This document shows, piece by piece, positions 1 to 8,700 of a stretch of 64,000 nucleotides of DNA. The DNA is taken from assembly GCA_903907995.1 (NCBI GenBank), contig CAIVQH010000024.1, forward strand, positions 1-64,000, written 5' to 3'. Source of the DNA: an uncultured Verrucomicrobiota bacterium. Its GTDB lineage: Bacteria > Verrucomicrobiota > Verrucomicrobiia > Limisphaerales > UBA9464. Every line of letters starts with the position of its first letter. The first letter of the stretch is position 1. Both the position numbers and the translations under genes were made by a program. The notes below the pieces were generated by a model, which saw only the letters and a program-made list of their open reading frames with translations, did no database searches and was not told where the DNA came from.

Positions 1-135
1 ATCCAGACCGTAAAGCGCAAAGCCCGCGGCTTCCGCTCCGTCGAGTACTTCTCCGCCATGATCTACCTCGTCGCCTCCCATCTGAAGTTCGACCTCCCTG
101 ATCCCGTTCCAGCTACCCACACAAAGTCACCTTGA
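1..135 (+). pseudogene. C-terminal end of a transposase (ISL3/DDE-like), cut by the window edge
   Basis: The plus frame is open from base 1 and ends with TGA at 133-135. It encodes 44 residues beginning IQTVKRKARGFRSVEYF. The KRKARGFR-x-x-x-x-F pattern near the C-terminus resembles the end of ISL3-type DDE transposases. The start and catalytic residues lie outside the window, so it is not possible to say whether the copy is intact. Its 3' end overlaps the end of the convergent gene at 127 by 9 bases. Family assignment is tentative. Confidence 0.45.
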
Positions 136-1296
136 GGCCACGAACTCGGTGTCGATGGCATAAACCTCCGCATACCAGTGCTCACCCAGGCTGCGGCCGA
201 TCTTGAGGCCGTTCTTGACGATCTGCTGGCTGATCTGCGGGTCGAACGTGTAGTTGTCCACGCTGACTTTCAGCCCCTCGTGGAAGCTGATGTGGTTGCC
301 CATCGAAAATTCCCAGCTGTTCCAGCGATAGGAGGTGTAACTCGTGGCGCCGCCCGAGAGCAGCACGCCGCCGGCGATCATGTCGGCGGACCCCGCCACA
401 GTCACGCCGCCCTGCGGGGTCACCTGCCACAGCCACGGTTGGTCCTTGGTGCGCTTCACCAGCAGCACCGCGACGCCGAGCTGGGCACCCACCCGGTACT
501 GGTCCGCGCCCTCGATCTTCGTGTAGTTCATTGGCAGCGCCAGTTCGAGCCGCACGCGCCGTGCCTTGCCGATCGTGTAGGGGATCATGGGCGTCCAGCT
601 GTAGCTCTGGCCCTCGACGCCCTGGCCGCGGAATGTGCCGACATCCGCGGTGAAGCTGAAGCCCGAGCGGCTGGTATTGCCGCTGCCCTTCCCATTTTCA
701 TTCCCATCACCGTCCGCGCTCCCGTCGATCTCCTCCGCTGTCTCGGTGGGACGCAGGCCATACTCCATGAAGCTCTGGTTCGCGATCTGCGCGGTGGCGG
801 AGTTGGGATTGCCGTCCAGCACGCCCGCGATTGCCGACTTCTTGTTGATCGCCGCCAGGAAGCGGGCGAGGTCCCCCGATCCATCCTTCTTGAGATAATC
901 CTGGATGGCGCTGTCAAGCTGGTCCCGGGTGTTGCTGTTGAAGCTGCGGTTGATGAGGCCGGGGTCGAACGGCGAGGTCAGGTCGGCCCGCCAGGTTGTC
1001 CCGACCTGCCGGATGTTGAAGTTCAGCGCGTTGGACACATCCGCGTAGCGGAGTGAGGCGGAAAACTGGCGGTTGTTGAGCGCGTCAAACTGGTTGCTGC
1101 CCGAGACCAGGTCGCTGATGAAGGACGGCAGTCGGCTGCTCCCTTCGTTGAAGGTGACCGGCAGGCCGGCATCGGTCGTGTTGCCGTTGAGCGTGAAAAG
1201 ATCGCCAGCGGCGGCCGGCGCCACAAACGACACGAGGGCAAGTGCGGGCAACCCACGCAGAACCCGCCGGACAATTGGGTGAAAGTTGGTGTTCAT
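127..1296 (-). CDS. Putative outer-membrane beta-barrel protein, function unknown
   Basis: This is a 389-aa exported protein. The start was placed at ATG 1296 because it gives a clean signal peptide (hydrophobic LRGLPALALVSFVAPAAAG, cleavage near AAAG-D); the frame stays open upstream to 1542 but those residues look non-coding. There is a Gly/Asn/Asp-rich low-complexity linker about halfway (DGDGNENGKGSG). The C-terminal half consists of short alternating polar and hydrophobic stretches with aromatic residues, as in a beta-barrel, and the protein ends in a charged/aromatic strand. No named family is recognised. It is divergent from waaA (246 bases apart), which fits an envelope role, but that is inference. 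Confidence 0.55.
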   Translation of the reverse strand: MNTNFHPIVRRVLRGLPALALVSFVAPAAAGDLFTLNGNTTDAGLPVTFNEGSSRLPSFISDLVSGSNQFDALNNRQFSASLRYADVSNALNFNIRQVGTTWRADLTSPFDPGLINRSFNSNTRDQLDSAIQDYLKKDGSGDLARFLAAINKKSAIAGVLDGNPNSATAQIANQSFMEYGLRPTETAEEIDGSADGDGNENGKGSGNTSRSGFSFTADVGTFRGQGVEGQSYSWTPMIPYTIGKARRVRLELALPMNYTKIEGADQYRVGAQLGVAVLLVKRTKDQPWLWQVTPQGGVTVAGSADMIAGGVLLSGGATSYTSYRWNSWEFSMGNHISFHEGLKVSVDNYTFDPQISQQIVKNGLKIGRSLGEHWYAEVYAIDTEFVASR

Positions 1297-1541
1297 CAGA
1301 TTAAGGAATGGGAACTTCCCTAGGCTTGTGACAAACCCCGCCCCTTGTCCAGTGGTAGAAATGGCCATTAAAATCAGGGGAATCCCCTTGGAAATGGAGG
1401 CCCGAACCGATCGTGCTTCCACGCCGGGGCGGGTTTCCGGGGACCGGTCCGCCGCTTCAGTTGTTCGCAGGCGTAATTTTTTCTTCGCGGCCGTGACGTT
1501 CTGGTCAAATCTGACCGCCGCCCAAAAGGCCGGCCTGAACA

Positions 1542-2843
1542 ATGCGGTTTCTCTATAACATCCTCTTCAACCTCGGCTTTGCCGTCTGTGCGCCCTTCTA
1601 TTTTCTGAAGATGCGGCGGCGCGGCAACTGGCGCCGGGGCTTCAGCCAGCGTTTTGCGCTGTATGACGCCATTCTCAAGCAGTCGCTCACCAACCGCCGG
1701 GTGATCTGGCTGCACGCCGTCAGCGTCGGCGAGGTGAATCTCTGCACCCAGATCATCCGGGCGCTGGAGCCGCGCCTGCCCAACCACAAGCTGGTCGTCT
1801 CCACCACCACCTCGACCGGCATGGCGGAACTCCAGCAGCGCCTGCCCGCCCACATCTCCAAGATCTACTACCCGATCGACCGCCGGAAACACGTGCAGCG
1901 CGCGCTGGGGCTGCTGCGGCCGGAGGCGATGGTCTTCATCGAGGCCGAGCTGTGGCCAAACATGCTCTGGCTGCTGCAAAGCCGGGGCATCCCCTACTTC
2001 CTCGTCAACGCGCGCATTTCCGACCGCTCCTTCCGGGGCTACCGGCGGGCGGGCTTCATCTTTCGCAGGCTGTTCGCGGGCTTCACGGGCGTCGGCGTGC
2101 AGAGTGAGGCGGACGCCCGACGGCTCGAAGCGCTCGGCTGCCGGCCCGAGACCATCGAGGTGCTGGGCAGCCTCAAGTTCGATTCCGCCAAGGTGTATGA
2201 GCGCCGGGCCGTGGATGTGCCCGCCCTGTTCCGGCAGCTCGGCGTGCCGGACGATGCCCTGGTGGTCGTTGGTGGCAGCACGCACGCCGGCGAGGAATCA
2301 ATCCTCGCCGAGGCCGCCGGACGGCTGCGGGCGAAATTCCCAAAACTGTTTCTCGTGATCGTGCCGCGCCATCAGGAACGCGGGGCCGAGGCGGGCCGCG
2401 ACATCGCCGCACGTGGGCTGAAGTTCGTCTTCCGCTCGGAGATCACCGCCGCCCTGCAGCGTGCGCCCGGCGAGGTGGACTGCCTGCTCGTGAACACCAC
2501 GGGCGAGCTGCGGTATTTTTATGAGCGCGCCGACGTGGTATTCGTCGGCAAGAGCCTCACGGCTGAGGGCGGGCAGAACCCCATCGAGCCGGCGGCGCTG
2601 GGCAAGGCGGTCGTCTTCGGGCCGCACATGCAGAACTTCCCGCAGATCGTGCCCCAGTTTGTCGCGCGCAAGGCCGTCCGCCAGGTGGCCGATGCCTCCG
2701 GGCTGGAACATGCGCTGGAGGAGCTGCTCGCAAAGCCGGAACTGCGCGCCGAACTGGGCGAACGCGCCCGCGACGTGGTCCAGGAAAATCTGGGCGGCAT
2801 CGAGAAGACGGTGGACATGATTGTCCGTGCAATCGAGACGTAG
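1542..2843 (+). CDS. waaA: 3-deoxy-D-manno-octulosonic acid (Kdo) transferase
   Basis: This 433-aa inner-membrane glycosyltransferase transfers Kdo from CMP-Kdo to the lipid A precursor in LPS core synthesis. The N-terminus has the membrane anchor and basic patch (MRFLYNILFNLGF ... KMRRRGNWRRGFSQR). The family signatures HAVSVGEV, FIEAELWPN, NARISDRSF and the C-terminal donor-site motif SLTAEGGQNPIEPA with GPHMQNF are all present. Length matches the family. ATG 1542 is preceded by AAGG about 12 bases upstream. It shows that the host makes an LPS-type outer membrane. It stands alone, convergent with the metal-efflux operon. Confidence 0.93.
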   Translation: MRFLYNILFNLGFAVCAPFYFLKMRRRGNWRRGFSQRFALYDAILKQSLTNRRVIWLHAVSVGEVNLCTQIIRALEPRLPNHKLVVSTTTSTGMAELQQRLPAHISKIYYPIDRRKHVQRALGLLRPEAMVFIEAELWPNMLWLLQSRGIPYFLVNARISDRSFRGYRRAGFIFRRLFAGFTGVGVQSEADARRLEALGCRPETIEVLGSLKFDSAKVYERRAVDVPALFRQLGVPDDALVVVGGSTHAGEESILAEAAGRLRAKFPKLFLVIVPRHQERGAEAGRDIAARGLKFVFRSEITAALQRAPGEVDCLLVNTTGELRYFYERADVVFVGKSLTAEGGQNPIEPAALGKAVVFGPHMQNFPQIVPQFVARKAVRQVADASGLEHALEELLAKPELRAELGERARDVVQENLGGIEKTVDMIVRAIET

Positions 2844-2853
2844 GCCGGCACAC

Positions 2854-2965
2854 CAACGTGCTGCCGGCAACTTGCAGGCAGAGGGTGCGGACGGACGCAC
2901 GCGGGAAAGCTCTCCCATCGCCGGCTTCGACAACCCCCGGCTGGCGGGACACCGGCAGCACGTTG
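2854..2965. repeat. Inverted repeat pair between convergent genes
   Basis: A perfect 14-base inverted repeat, CAACGTGCTGCCGG at 2854-2867 and its complement at 2952-2965, is separated by 84 bases in the gap between waaA and cusA. The first arm can also pair locally with GCCGGCA just upstream. No T-run follows, so a simple intrinsic terminator is unlikely. It resembles the paired palindromes seen elsewhere in the window. Confidence 0.6.
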
Positions 2966-2968
2966 TTC

Positions 2969-5900
2969 CTACCGCCTGACCGCTCCGCGCGTCCGCTCTT
3001 TCGCCAGTTCCCGCTCGCGCAGCCACGCAACGATCACGGGTGTCACGATGAGGATGTGGATCAGTGAGCTCACGCAGCCGCCGATCACCGGTGTGGCCAG
3101 GGGCTTCATCACCTCCGCGCCCGCGCGCGTGCTCCACATGATCGGCATCAGGCTGGCGATGGTGGTGGACACGGTCATCACCTTGGGCCGCAGCCGCAGT
3201 CGTGCGCCGGCCTTGATGGCTCCGAGCAGATCGGCCGAATTGAACGCCGCGCCCCGCTCCGCCTTGGATTTTGCGATGGCCTCCTCCAGATACACCACCA
3301 TCACCACGCCCGTCTGGATCGCGATGCCGAAGAGTGAGATGTAGCCGATCCACACCGCCACGCTGAAGTTGTAGCCGAGCACCGCCTGGAGGAACACCGA
3401 CCCGCTCAGCGCGAACGGCACCGCCAGGAGGACGTGCGCCGCCTCCTGCGCGCTGTGATAGACGATATAAAGCAGCAGGAAGATGATGAGCAGCACCGCC
3501 GGCACGATGAGACGCAGCGTCTGCTCGGCGTGGATCTGGTTCTCGTACTGCCCGGAGTATTCGACCGTCACGCCCTTCGGCAGGTTCGGCACGATGTCCC
3601 GGCTCACGCGCGCCTTCACCTCGTCCACGAAGCCGCCGAGGTCACGCCCCTGCACGTTGGCCTGCACGAACACGCGCAGCCGCCCGTTTTCACTCGCAAT
3701 CTCGCTGGGTCCGAGGACCCGCTGGATTTTCGCCACGCTCCCCAGCGGGATGAATTTGCCCCCGGGCGTTGGCACTAGCACCTCGCCCAATTTCTCGATG
3801 TCGTCGCGCTGGTCGCGGGCAAAGCGCACCTGGATCGGGAACCGCTGCCGGCCCTCGATAGTCGTGCTCACGTTCCGGCCGCCCAGGCCAGCCTCGACCA
3901 CTTCGAGCACGTCCTTTGCGCTCAGGCCGAAGCGCGCCATTGCGGGCCGGTCGATCTCGACGTTCAGGTAGGGCTTGCCCTGCACACGGCTCGGCGCGAC
4001 GCCGACCGCACCTGGCACTTCGCGCACGACCTTCTCCACGTCGAAGGCGAGCCGCTGAAGCTGGTCGAGGTTTTCGCCGAGAAGCTTCACGCCGAGCTGG
4101 GCACGGATGCCCGTGGAGACCATCAGCACTCGGTTCTCGATCGGCTGGAGGAAGCCGGGCACGTAGCCGGGCACGGCGGTGAGCTTTTCGGTCAGCTCCG
4201 CGACAATCTTCTGCCGCGTCATGCCGGTGCGCCATTCGGACTCCGGCTTCAGCAGGATGGTCGTCTCGATCATCTCAACCGGCGCGGGATCGGTGGCAGT
4301 CTCCGCTCGGCCCAGCTTGCCCGCGACGCTCAACACCTCGGGTGTCTGGCTGATGACGCGATCCTGCCACGACATGATGCGCTTCACCTCGGTGAGCGAG
4401 GTCTGCGGCAGCATCACCGGCATGAAGAGGAGCGAACCCTCGTTCAGCGTCGGCATGAACTCGCGCCCGAAGCCGCCCATCGTCTTCGCCAGGCGCGGGT
4501 GCTGCCCGGCGAAGCGCGCCATTAGGGAGATATCGTCCTTCGGCGCATGCGAATCCTCCGGCGTCGCCACGGTGGTGCGGGCGATGGCGGTGAGGACCGG
4601 ACGCGGCAGGCCGAACGCCAGCGTCAGGGCGGAGACGAGTATCAGCGCCGCGAGGGCGAGCACGGTGCGACGATGACTGAGCGCCCAGTCGAGCACCGGG
4701 TCATAGATCCGCAGGAGGACCTTCATCAGCCAGTTGTCCTGCTCGCGGTGAAACGGTCCCTTGACCAGCAGCGAGCAGAGCACCGGCACAAGCGTCACCG
4801 CCAGCAGCGTCGCGCCGGCGCAGGCGAACGTCTTTGTGAAGGCGAGCGGGTGAAACAGCTTGCCCTCCTGCCCGCCCAGCACGAACACCGGCACAAACGC
4901 GAGGATGATGATGGCCATCGCAAAGAAGATGGGACGGCCGACTTGTTTCGCGGCCGTGAGGGTGATTTGGATGCGTTCGGCGGGGGTGAGAGAGTAATCA
5001 GTGATCAGTGGGTCAGTAGTCAGTGAATCAGTGTTCGGTGAGCCGGCAGTCAGTGGGCCGAGGGATGCTTGGCGTGACTGATTACTGATCACTGGTTCAC
5101 TGATTACTTTCCTCTTCGCTTCCGCCTCCTCGCAGTGCCGGATGACGTTCTCGGTCATCACGATGCCGGCATCGACTAGCACGCCGATGGCGATGGCGAT
5201 GCCGGCGAGCGACATGATGTTGGAGGCAATGCCGAACCGCTCCATCAGTACGAACGACACGAGGATGCTCAGCGGCAGCGGGATGGTGACAATGAGGATG
5301 CTCCGGAAGTGGAACAGGAAGAGGATGTGCGCGAGGGTCACCAGCACCATCTCCTCGATCAGCGCGTGCTTGAGCGTCTCGACGGTGCGCAGGATGAGGT
5401 CGCTGCGGTCGTAGAAAGGCAGCACGGTCACGCCCGGCGGCAGGCTCGGCGCGATCTCGGCCAGCCGGGCCTTCACCCGGCGGATGACCTCCAGCGCGTT
5501 CTCGCCCGTGCGCATCACCACGATGCCGCCGACCACCTCCTGCCCGCCCACGTCGAGTGCGCCGCGGCGGAAGTCTCCGCCCAGCTCCACGGTTGCGAGG
5601 TCGCGCAGATAGACCGGCGTCCCGTTGCGCTCGGCGACGGCGATCTGTTCCAAGTCGGCGGCGGACTTCACGAGCCCGACGCCGCGCAGCACGAACTCCA
5701 TGCCGTTCTCCTCGATGACCTTGCCGCCCACGTTAAGGTTGTTCGCGCTGACGGCCTCCAGCACCTGCGCCAGCGTAACGCCCGCCTGCCGCAGTTTCGT
5801 CGGGCTGAGCTCGATCTGGTACTGCCGCACGAAGCCGCCGACGCCCGCGACTTCCGCCACGCCGGCGACGCTCTGGAGCTGGTAGCGGAGGAAGAAATCC

Positions 5901-6484
5901 TGCACCGCGCGAAGCTGGCCGAGGTCGTAGCCCGGAGACGTCGCGGCGGTATTGGCATCCTCACCCCTGACCCCGGCCCTCTCCCCGTTGAGGGGAGAGG
6001 GGGATGAGTGCGCCAGTGGAAGCGCCTGAGCCACGGCGTTCGTGTCCACGTGAAGGTAGTACTGGTACACCCAGCCGAGTCCGGTGGCGTCAGGCCCGAG
6101 CTGCGGCGTAACGCCGGCGGGCATCTGCGCGCCAATCAGGCTGAGGCGCTCGCTCACGCGCTGGCGTGCGAAGTAGTTGTCCACCTTGTCCTGAAAAACG
6201 ACGGTCACGAGCGCGAAGCCGAACATGGAGTTCGCCCGCACCGTCTTCACGCCGGCAAGTCCCTGGAGGTTCACGCTGAGCGGATAGGTGACCTGATCCT
6301 CGACCTCCTGCGGCGAACGCCCCGTCCAGTCGGCATAGACCAGCACCTGGTTTTCCGAGAGGTCGGGAATGGCGTCCAGCGGTGTGTCGCGCAGCGCCTT
6401 CACGCCCCAGGCGGCGAGCAGCAGCGCGCCACCGAGCACGAGAAAACGGTTCTTCAGCGACCATTCAATCAGGCGGGAGATCAT
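2969..6484 (-). CDS. cusA: Heavy-metal efflux RND transporter, inner-membrane pump (CusA-like)
   Basis: This 1171-aa proton-driven pump exports metal ions through a tripartite envelope channel. The start at ATG 6484 gives the canonical MISRLIEWSLKNRFLVL N-terminus; the open frame extends upstream without similarity. HME-RND hallmarks are DAIPDLSENQVLVYADW, the TM4 segment IGVLVDAGIVMTEN (closer to the Cu/Ag-type CusA than to the Zn/Co-type DFGxxVDG), GRAETATDPAPVEMIETT and TRAGAEVMKPLATP. It is about 120 residues longer than typical CusA. Two excess blocks, near residues 158-176 and 458-500, are encoded by repeat DNA (see findings). It is distal in the operon after the CusC-like, CusB-like and lipoprotein genes. 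Metal specificity is inferred. Confidence 0.9.
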   Translation of the reverse strand: MISRLIEWSLKNRFLVLGGALLLAAWGVKALRDTPLDAIPDLSENQVLVYADWTGRSPQEVEDQVTYPLSVNLQGLAGVKTVRANSMFGFALVTVVFQDKVDNYFARQRVSERLSLIGAQMPAGVTPQLGPDATGLGWVYQYYLHVDTNAVAQALPLAHSSPSPLNGERAGVRGEDANTAATSPGYDLGQLRAVQDFFLRYQLQSVAGVAEVAGVGGFVRQYQIELSPTKLRQAGVTLAQVLEAVSANNLNVGGKVIEENGMEFVLRGVGLVKSAADLEQIAVAERNGTPVYLRDLATVELGGDFRRGALDVGGQEVVGGIVVMRTGENALEVIRRVKARLAEIAPSLPPGVTVLPFYDRSDLILRTVETLKHALIEEMVLVTLAHILFLFHFRSILIVTIPLPLSILVSFVLMERFGIASNIMSLAGIAIAIGVLVDAGIVMTENVIRHCEEAEAKRKVISEPVISNQSRQASLGPLTAGSPNTDSLTTDPLITDYSLTPAERIQITLTAAKQVGRPIFFAMAIIILAFVPVFVLGGQEGKLFHPLAFTKTFACAGATLLAVTLVPVLCSLLVKGPFHREQDNWLMKVLLRIYDPVLDWALSHRRTVLALAALILVSALTLAFGLPRPVLTAIARTTVATPEDSHAPKDDISLMARFAGQHPRLAKTMGGFGREFMPTLNEGSLLFMPVMLPQTSLTEVKRIMSWQDRVISQTPEVLSVAGKLGRAETATDPAPVEMIETTILLKPESEWRTGMTRQKIVAELTEKLTAVPGYVPGFLQPIENRVLMVSTGIRAQLGVKLLGENLDQLQRLAFDVEKVVREVPGAVGVAPSRVQGKPYLNVEIDRPAMARFGLSAKDVLEVVEAGLGGRNVSTTIEGRQRFPIQVRFARDQRDDIEKLGEVLVPTPGGKFIPLGSVAKIQRVLGPSEIASENGRLRVFVQANVQGRDLGGFVDEVKARVSRDIVPNLPKGVTVEYSGQYENQIHAEQTLRLIVPAVLLIIFLLLYIVYHSAQEAAHVLLAVPFALSGSVFLQAVLGYNFSVAVWIGYISLFGIAIQTGVVMVVYLEEAIAKSKAERGAAFNSADLLGAIKAGARLRLRPKVMTVSTTIASLMPIMWSTRAGAEVMKPLATPVIGGCVSSLIHILIVTPVIVAWLRERELAKERTRGAVRR
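4993..5107. repeat. ATCAGTG-type short repeat array inside cusA
   Basis: A run of degenerate ATCAGTG heptamers (4993-5045) is followed by the same motif in inverted orientation (5075-5107). The whole block lies in frame within cusA and encodes a Ser/Thr/Pro-rich stretch that has no counterpart in ordinary CusA proteins. The 16-mer CACTGGTTCACTGATT at 5090-5105 recurs exactly at 13259-13274. Confidence 0.7.
5957..6008. repeat. Palindromic repeat inserted in frame in cusA
   Basis: CCCTCTCCCC at 5978-5987 pairs with GGGGAGAGGG ending near 6001, with a short GTTGA loop. The flanking CCTCACCCCTGACCCCGG is typical of a dispersed repeat found between and inside genes of many bacteria. It translates to a SPSPLNGERAGVRGED-like segment that interrupts the periplasmic domain of CusA near residues 158-176. 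Confidence 0.65.
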
Positions 6485-6558
6485 GGGGGCAGGGACTGCG
6501 AAACGGGGCCAATGCAGGCGGGAACGGACCGGTCCGTTCCCGCCCGGTGACGTCAGCG

Positions 6559-6879
6559 TCAATGATGCGCGGAATGCTCCGAGGGGGCGGCTTCGCTCAG
6601 CTTGCTGAGGTACTTCGCAGGCTCGGCGTCGAACTTGGGCTTGCAGTTCTTGCAGCACAGTTTGATTTCCTGCCCGTCCTTGATGAACACGACCGGCTCG
6701 CCCATCTCGCCGAGCTTCTCGCCCGAAACGATGCAGGTCTGGAGCGGGTACGGCTTCACGGCCGCCGTCTTGTGGTCATGCGACATGGAGCCGCCGCAGC
6801 CGCAGGATTTGCAGCCGGTGGTGAGGGCCGCGCCACCCAGCAGGGCGACCGCGGCGAACAGTGTGTAGTGCAGTGTCAT
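6559..6879 (-). CDS. YHS-like heavy-metal-binding lipoprotein (copy 1 of 3)
   Basis: This 106-aa small lipoprotein is predicted to bind soft metal ions at the envelope. ATG 6879 gives an N-terminus with lipobox LTTGC; codons further upstream are non-coding. After a Cys/Gly/His linker (CKSCGCGG, SHDHK) comes the conserved core: VKPYPL, a single Cys in CIVSGEKLG, then GQEIKLCCKNC and EPAKYL. This matches the YHS/TRASH pattern of one Cys followed about 25 residues later by CxxxC. The tail is His-rich (SEHSAHH). It lies 74 bases before cusA and after cusB. Paralogues are at 10606 and 10908. Metal binding is inferred from the Cys pattern. Confidence 0.8.
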   Translation of the reverse strand: MTLHYTLFAAVALLGGAALTTGCKSCGCGGSMSHDHKTAAVKPYPLQTCIVSGEKLGEMGEPVVFIKDGQEIKLCCKNCKPKFDAEPAKYLSKLSEAAPSEHSAHH

Positions 6880-6950
6880 GTGATTTTGTTCCGTTTTGCG
6901 TGGGTTGATGGAAAGCCACGACGGGCCACGCCTCGCCGCGGAAAGTTGTC

Positions 6951-8696
6951 TCAGGGTTTCAGTTCGGTACCGCAATCGAGCATCGCCGGACCGAACCATG
7001 GATTGTGGATGGGACCGCCTAGCTGGAACCACGCCGCCGTCTTCGGCGCGCCCGGAAAGGCCTGCTTCACCATGGGGCACTGGTAGAGCTTCACCCCCAC
7101 AAAGGCCGGATCGGCGTGCGACGCGCGGACGACTTCGACGAGCGCGGTGATGAGCGGGTAAAAGGCCTTGCGCGCCGAGGGCAGGTCCTTCGCCTCCGGC
7201 AGGTGCGCGGCGCTCGCGGCCTGGGCTAGGGCAGGCATGGTTCCCTCCTTCGGCAGCGCGGCAATCGCGGGATGCAGCTTCATTGCCGTCTCGTTGAAAC
7301 GGGCCAGGTCATCCCCCGCCAGAGCCTCGCGCACCGCATCGGCCGCCTGGAGGAAGTCGTTGATGGCCCTACGGCTTTCTGTGCCCAGCGGAGCGGTATT
7401 GGCGGCGGGTTCAGCGGCACGTGACGCAGGGCTGACCGGTTGACCCGAGGTGGCGGGCGGTTCCGAACGCCCCTGCCCCGCGATCTGGCTCTGTGCATCC
7501 AGCAGCAGGTTGCCATGCGTCACCACCCGTTCGCCCTCGGTGAGGCCGTCCGTGATTTCGACAACTTCATCCCCGATGCGCCCGAGCCGCACCGGGCGCG
7601 GTTCGTAGTTGCCGGCGGCGCGTTCGACGTACACGAGCGGCGATCCGCCGGCGTTCAGCACCGCCGTGCGCGGCACGGCCAGCACTTCGGGCACGACGGA
7701 TCGCACCCGTGCGTCGGCAAAGAGCCGGTGCCGCAGCAGGCGATTGGTGCGGCCGTCCTCGACGATGAACGGATTGGGAATCTCCACTCGCACCTTCGCG
7801 CTGCGCGTGGCGGGATCGAGGTTCGGGTCGATGAAAGTGAGCGTGTTGGTGAACACCTGGCCCGGCAGGGATGGTGTGGTGATCTCGACGTTCTGCCCCG
7901 CATGCAGCCAGGCCAGATCGCGCTCGTAGGCGTCGAACTTGAACCACATCGTCGCGAAGTCACCCAGTTCGAACAGCGTCTCGCCCTCCTTCACATACTG
8001 GCCCGCGTAGGCGATACGCTTCACCACCGTGCCGGTCATCGGCGCGAGGATGTCCACCACCATGTCCGTCGGGTGGAAGGTCTCCGGCAACGCCGCGATC
8101 TGTGCCTCCGCGAGACCGAGCTGGCGGAGACGCGTGGCGGCTCCCATGAGCAGCGTGGCATTGGCACCAGGCTGGCCGCGCAGCGCGACGTACTCGCGCA
8201 CCGAGGTCAGCAGCATCGGGCTGTAGATGCTGGCGAGCTTCTGCCCCGCGACGACTTCCGCGCCCTCGTAGTTTACGAAGAGCGCGTCGATGCGGCCATC
8301 GACGTAGGCGCTCAGGAGACCGTGTCGTGAATCGTCGTCGTCGATCGTGCCCGCCACGTGCAGCTCGTGCGTAAGGGGCCGCCGCCGCACGGACGCCGTC
8401 TGCACGCCGACGACGGTGACGGCGTTGGAACTGAGCGTGACCAGGTTGCTGTCCAGCGATTCGGAACCCTCGTACACGGGCACGAGATCCATGCCGCACA
8501 CGGTGCATTTGCCAGGTTGGCCCGACTTGATCCACGGGTGCATCGGCGACTGATAATAGAGCACGCGGCGCGCGGAGGCGGTGTCGCCATGGCCGGATGC
8601 CGGGTGCGAGGCATCGGACGCCAGGTGGGCGCGCCCGAACCAGCCGGCGATTCCGGCCAGTGCGGCCACGAACAGGAAGGGAAGGAGCTTTTTCAT
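6951..8696 (-). CDS. cusB: Metal efflux periplasmic adaptor (CusB-like) with HMBD and DUF3347
   Basis: This 581-aa membrane-fusion protein bridges the RND pump and the outer-membrane channel. Domains in order: an N-terminal signal/anchor (LLPFLFVAALAGIAGWF); the heavy-metal-binding domain at about residues 47-77 (YYQSPMHP ... GKCTVCGMDLVP); barrel-sandwich and beta-barrel domains (VDGRIDALFVNYEGAEV, APMTGTVVKRIAYAGQYVKEGE); a Pro/Ala linker; and a C-terminal DUF3347 domain from about residue 440 ending with YQCPM and a WFQLGGPIHNPWFG motif. The DUF3347 fusion is typical of copper/silver systems. It starts 4 bases after the end of the CusC-like gene, indicating one operon. Confidence 0.92.
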   Translation of the reverse strand: MKKLLPFLFVAALAGIAGWFGRAHLASDASHPASGHGDTASARRVLYYQSPMHPWIKSGQPGKCTVCGMDLVPVYEGSESLDSNLVTLSSNAVTVVGVQTASVRRRPLTHELHVAGTIDDDDSRHGLLSAYVDGRIDALFVNYEGAEVVAGQKLASIYSPMLLTSVREYVALRGQPGANATLLMGAATRLRQLGLAEAQIAALPETFHPTDMVVDILAPMTGTVVKRIAYAGQYVKEGETLFELGDFATMWFKFDAYERDLAWLHAGQNVEITTPSLPGQVFTNTLTFIDPNLDPATRSAKVRVEIPNPFIVEDGRTNRLLRHRLFADARVRSVVPEVLAVPRTAVLNAGGSPLVYVERAAGNYEPRPVRLGRIGDEVVEITDGLTEGERVVTHGNLLLDAQSQIAGQGRSEPPATSGQPVSPASRAAEPAANTAPLGTESRRAINDFLQAADAVREALAGDDLARFNETAMKLHPAIAALPKEGTMPALAQAASAAHLPEAKDLPSARKAFYPLITALVEVVRASHADPAFVGVKLYQCPMVKQAFPGAPKTAAWFQLGGPIHNPWFGPAMLDCGTELKP

Positions 8697-8700
8697 CGGA

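Noticed and set aside
4993-5107. CRISPR-like array
   Set aside because: Units are about 7 bases, without spacers of constant length, and the block is within cusA; no cas genes are present.
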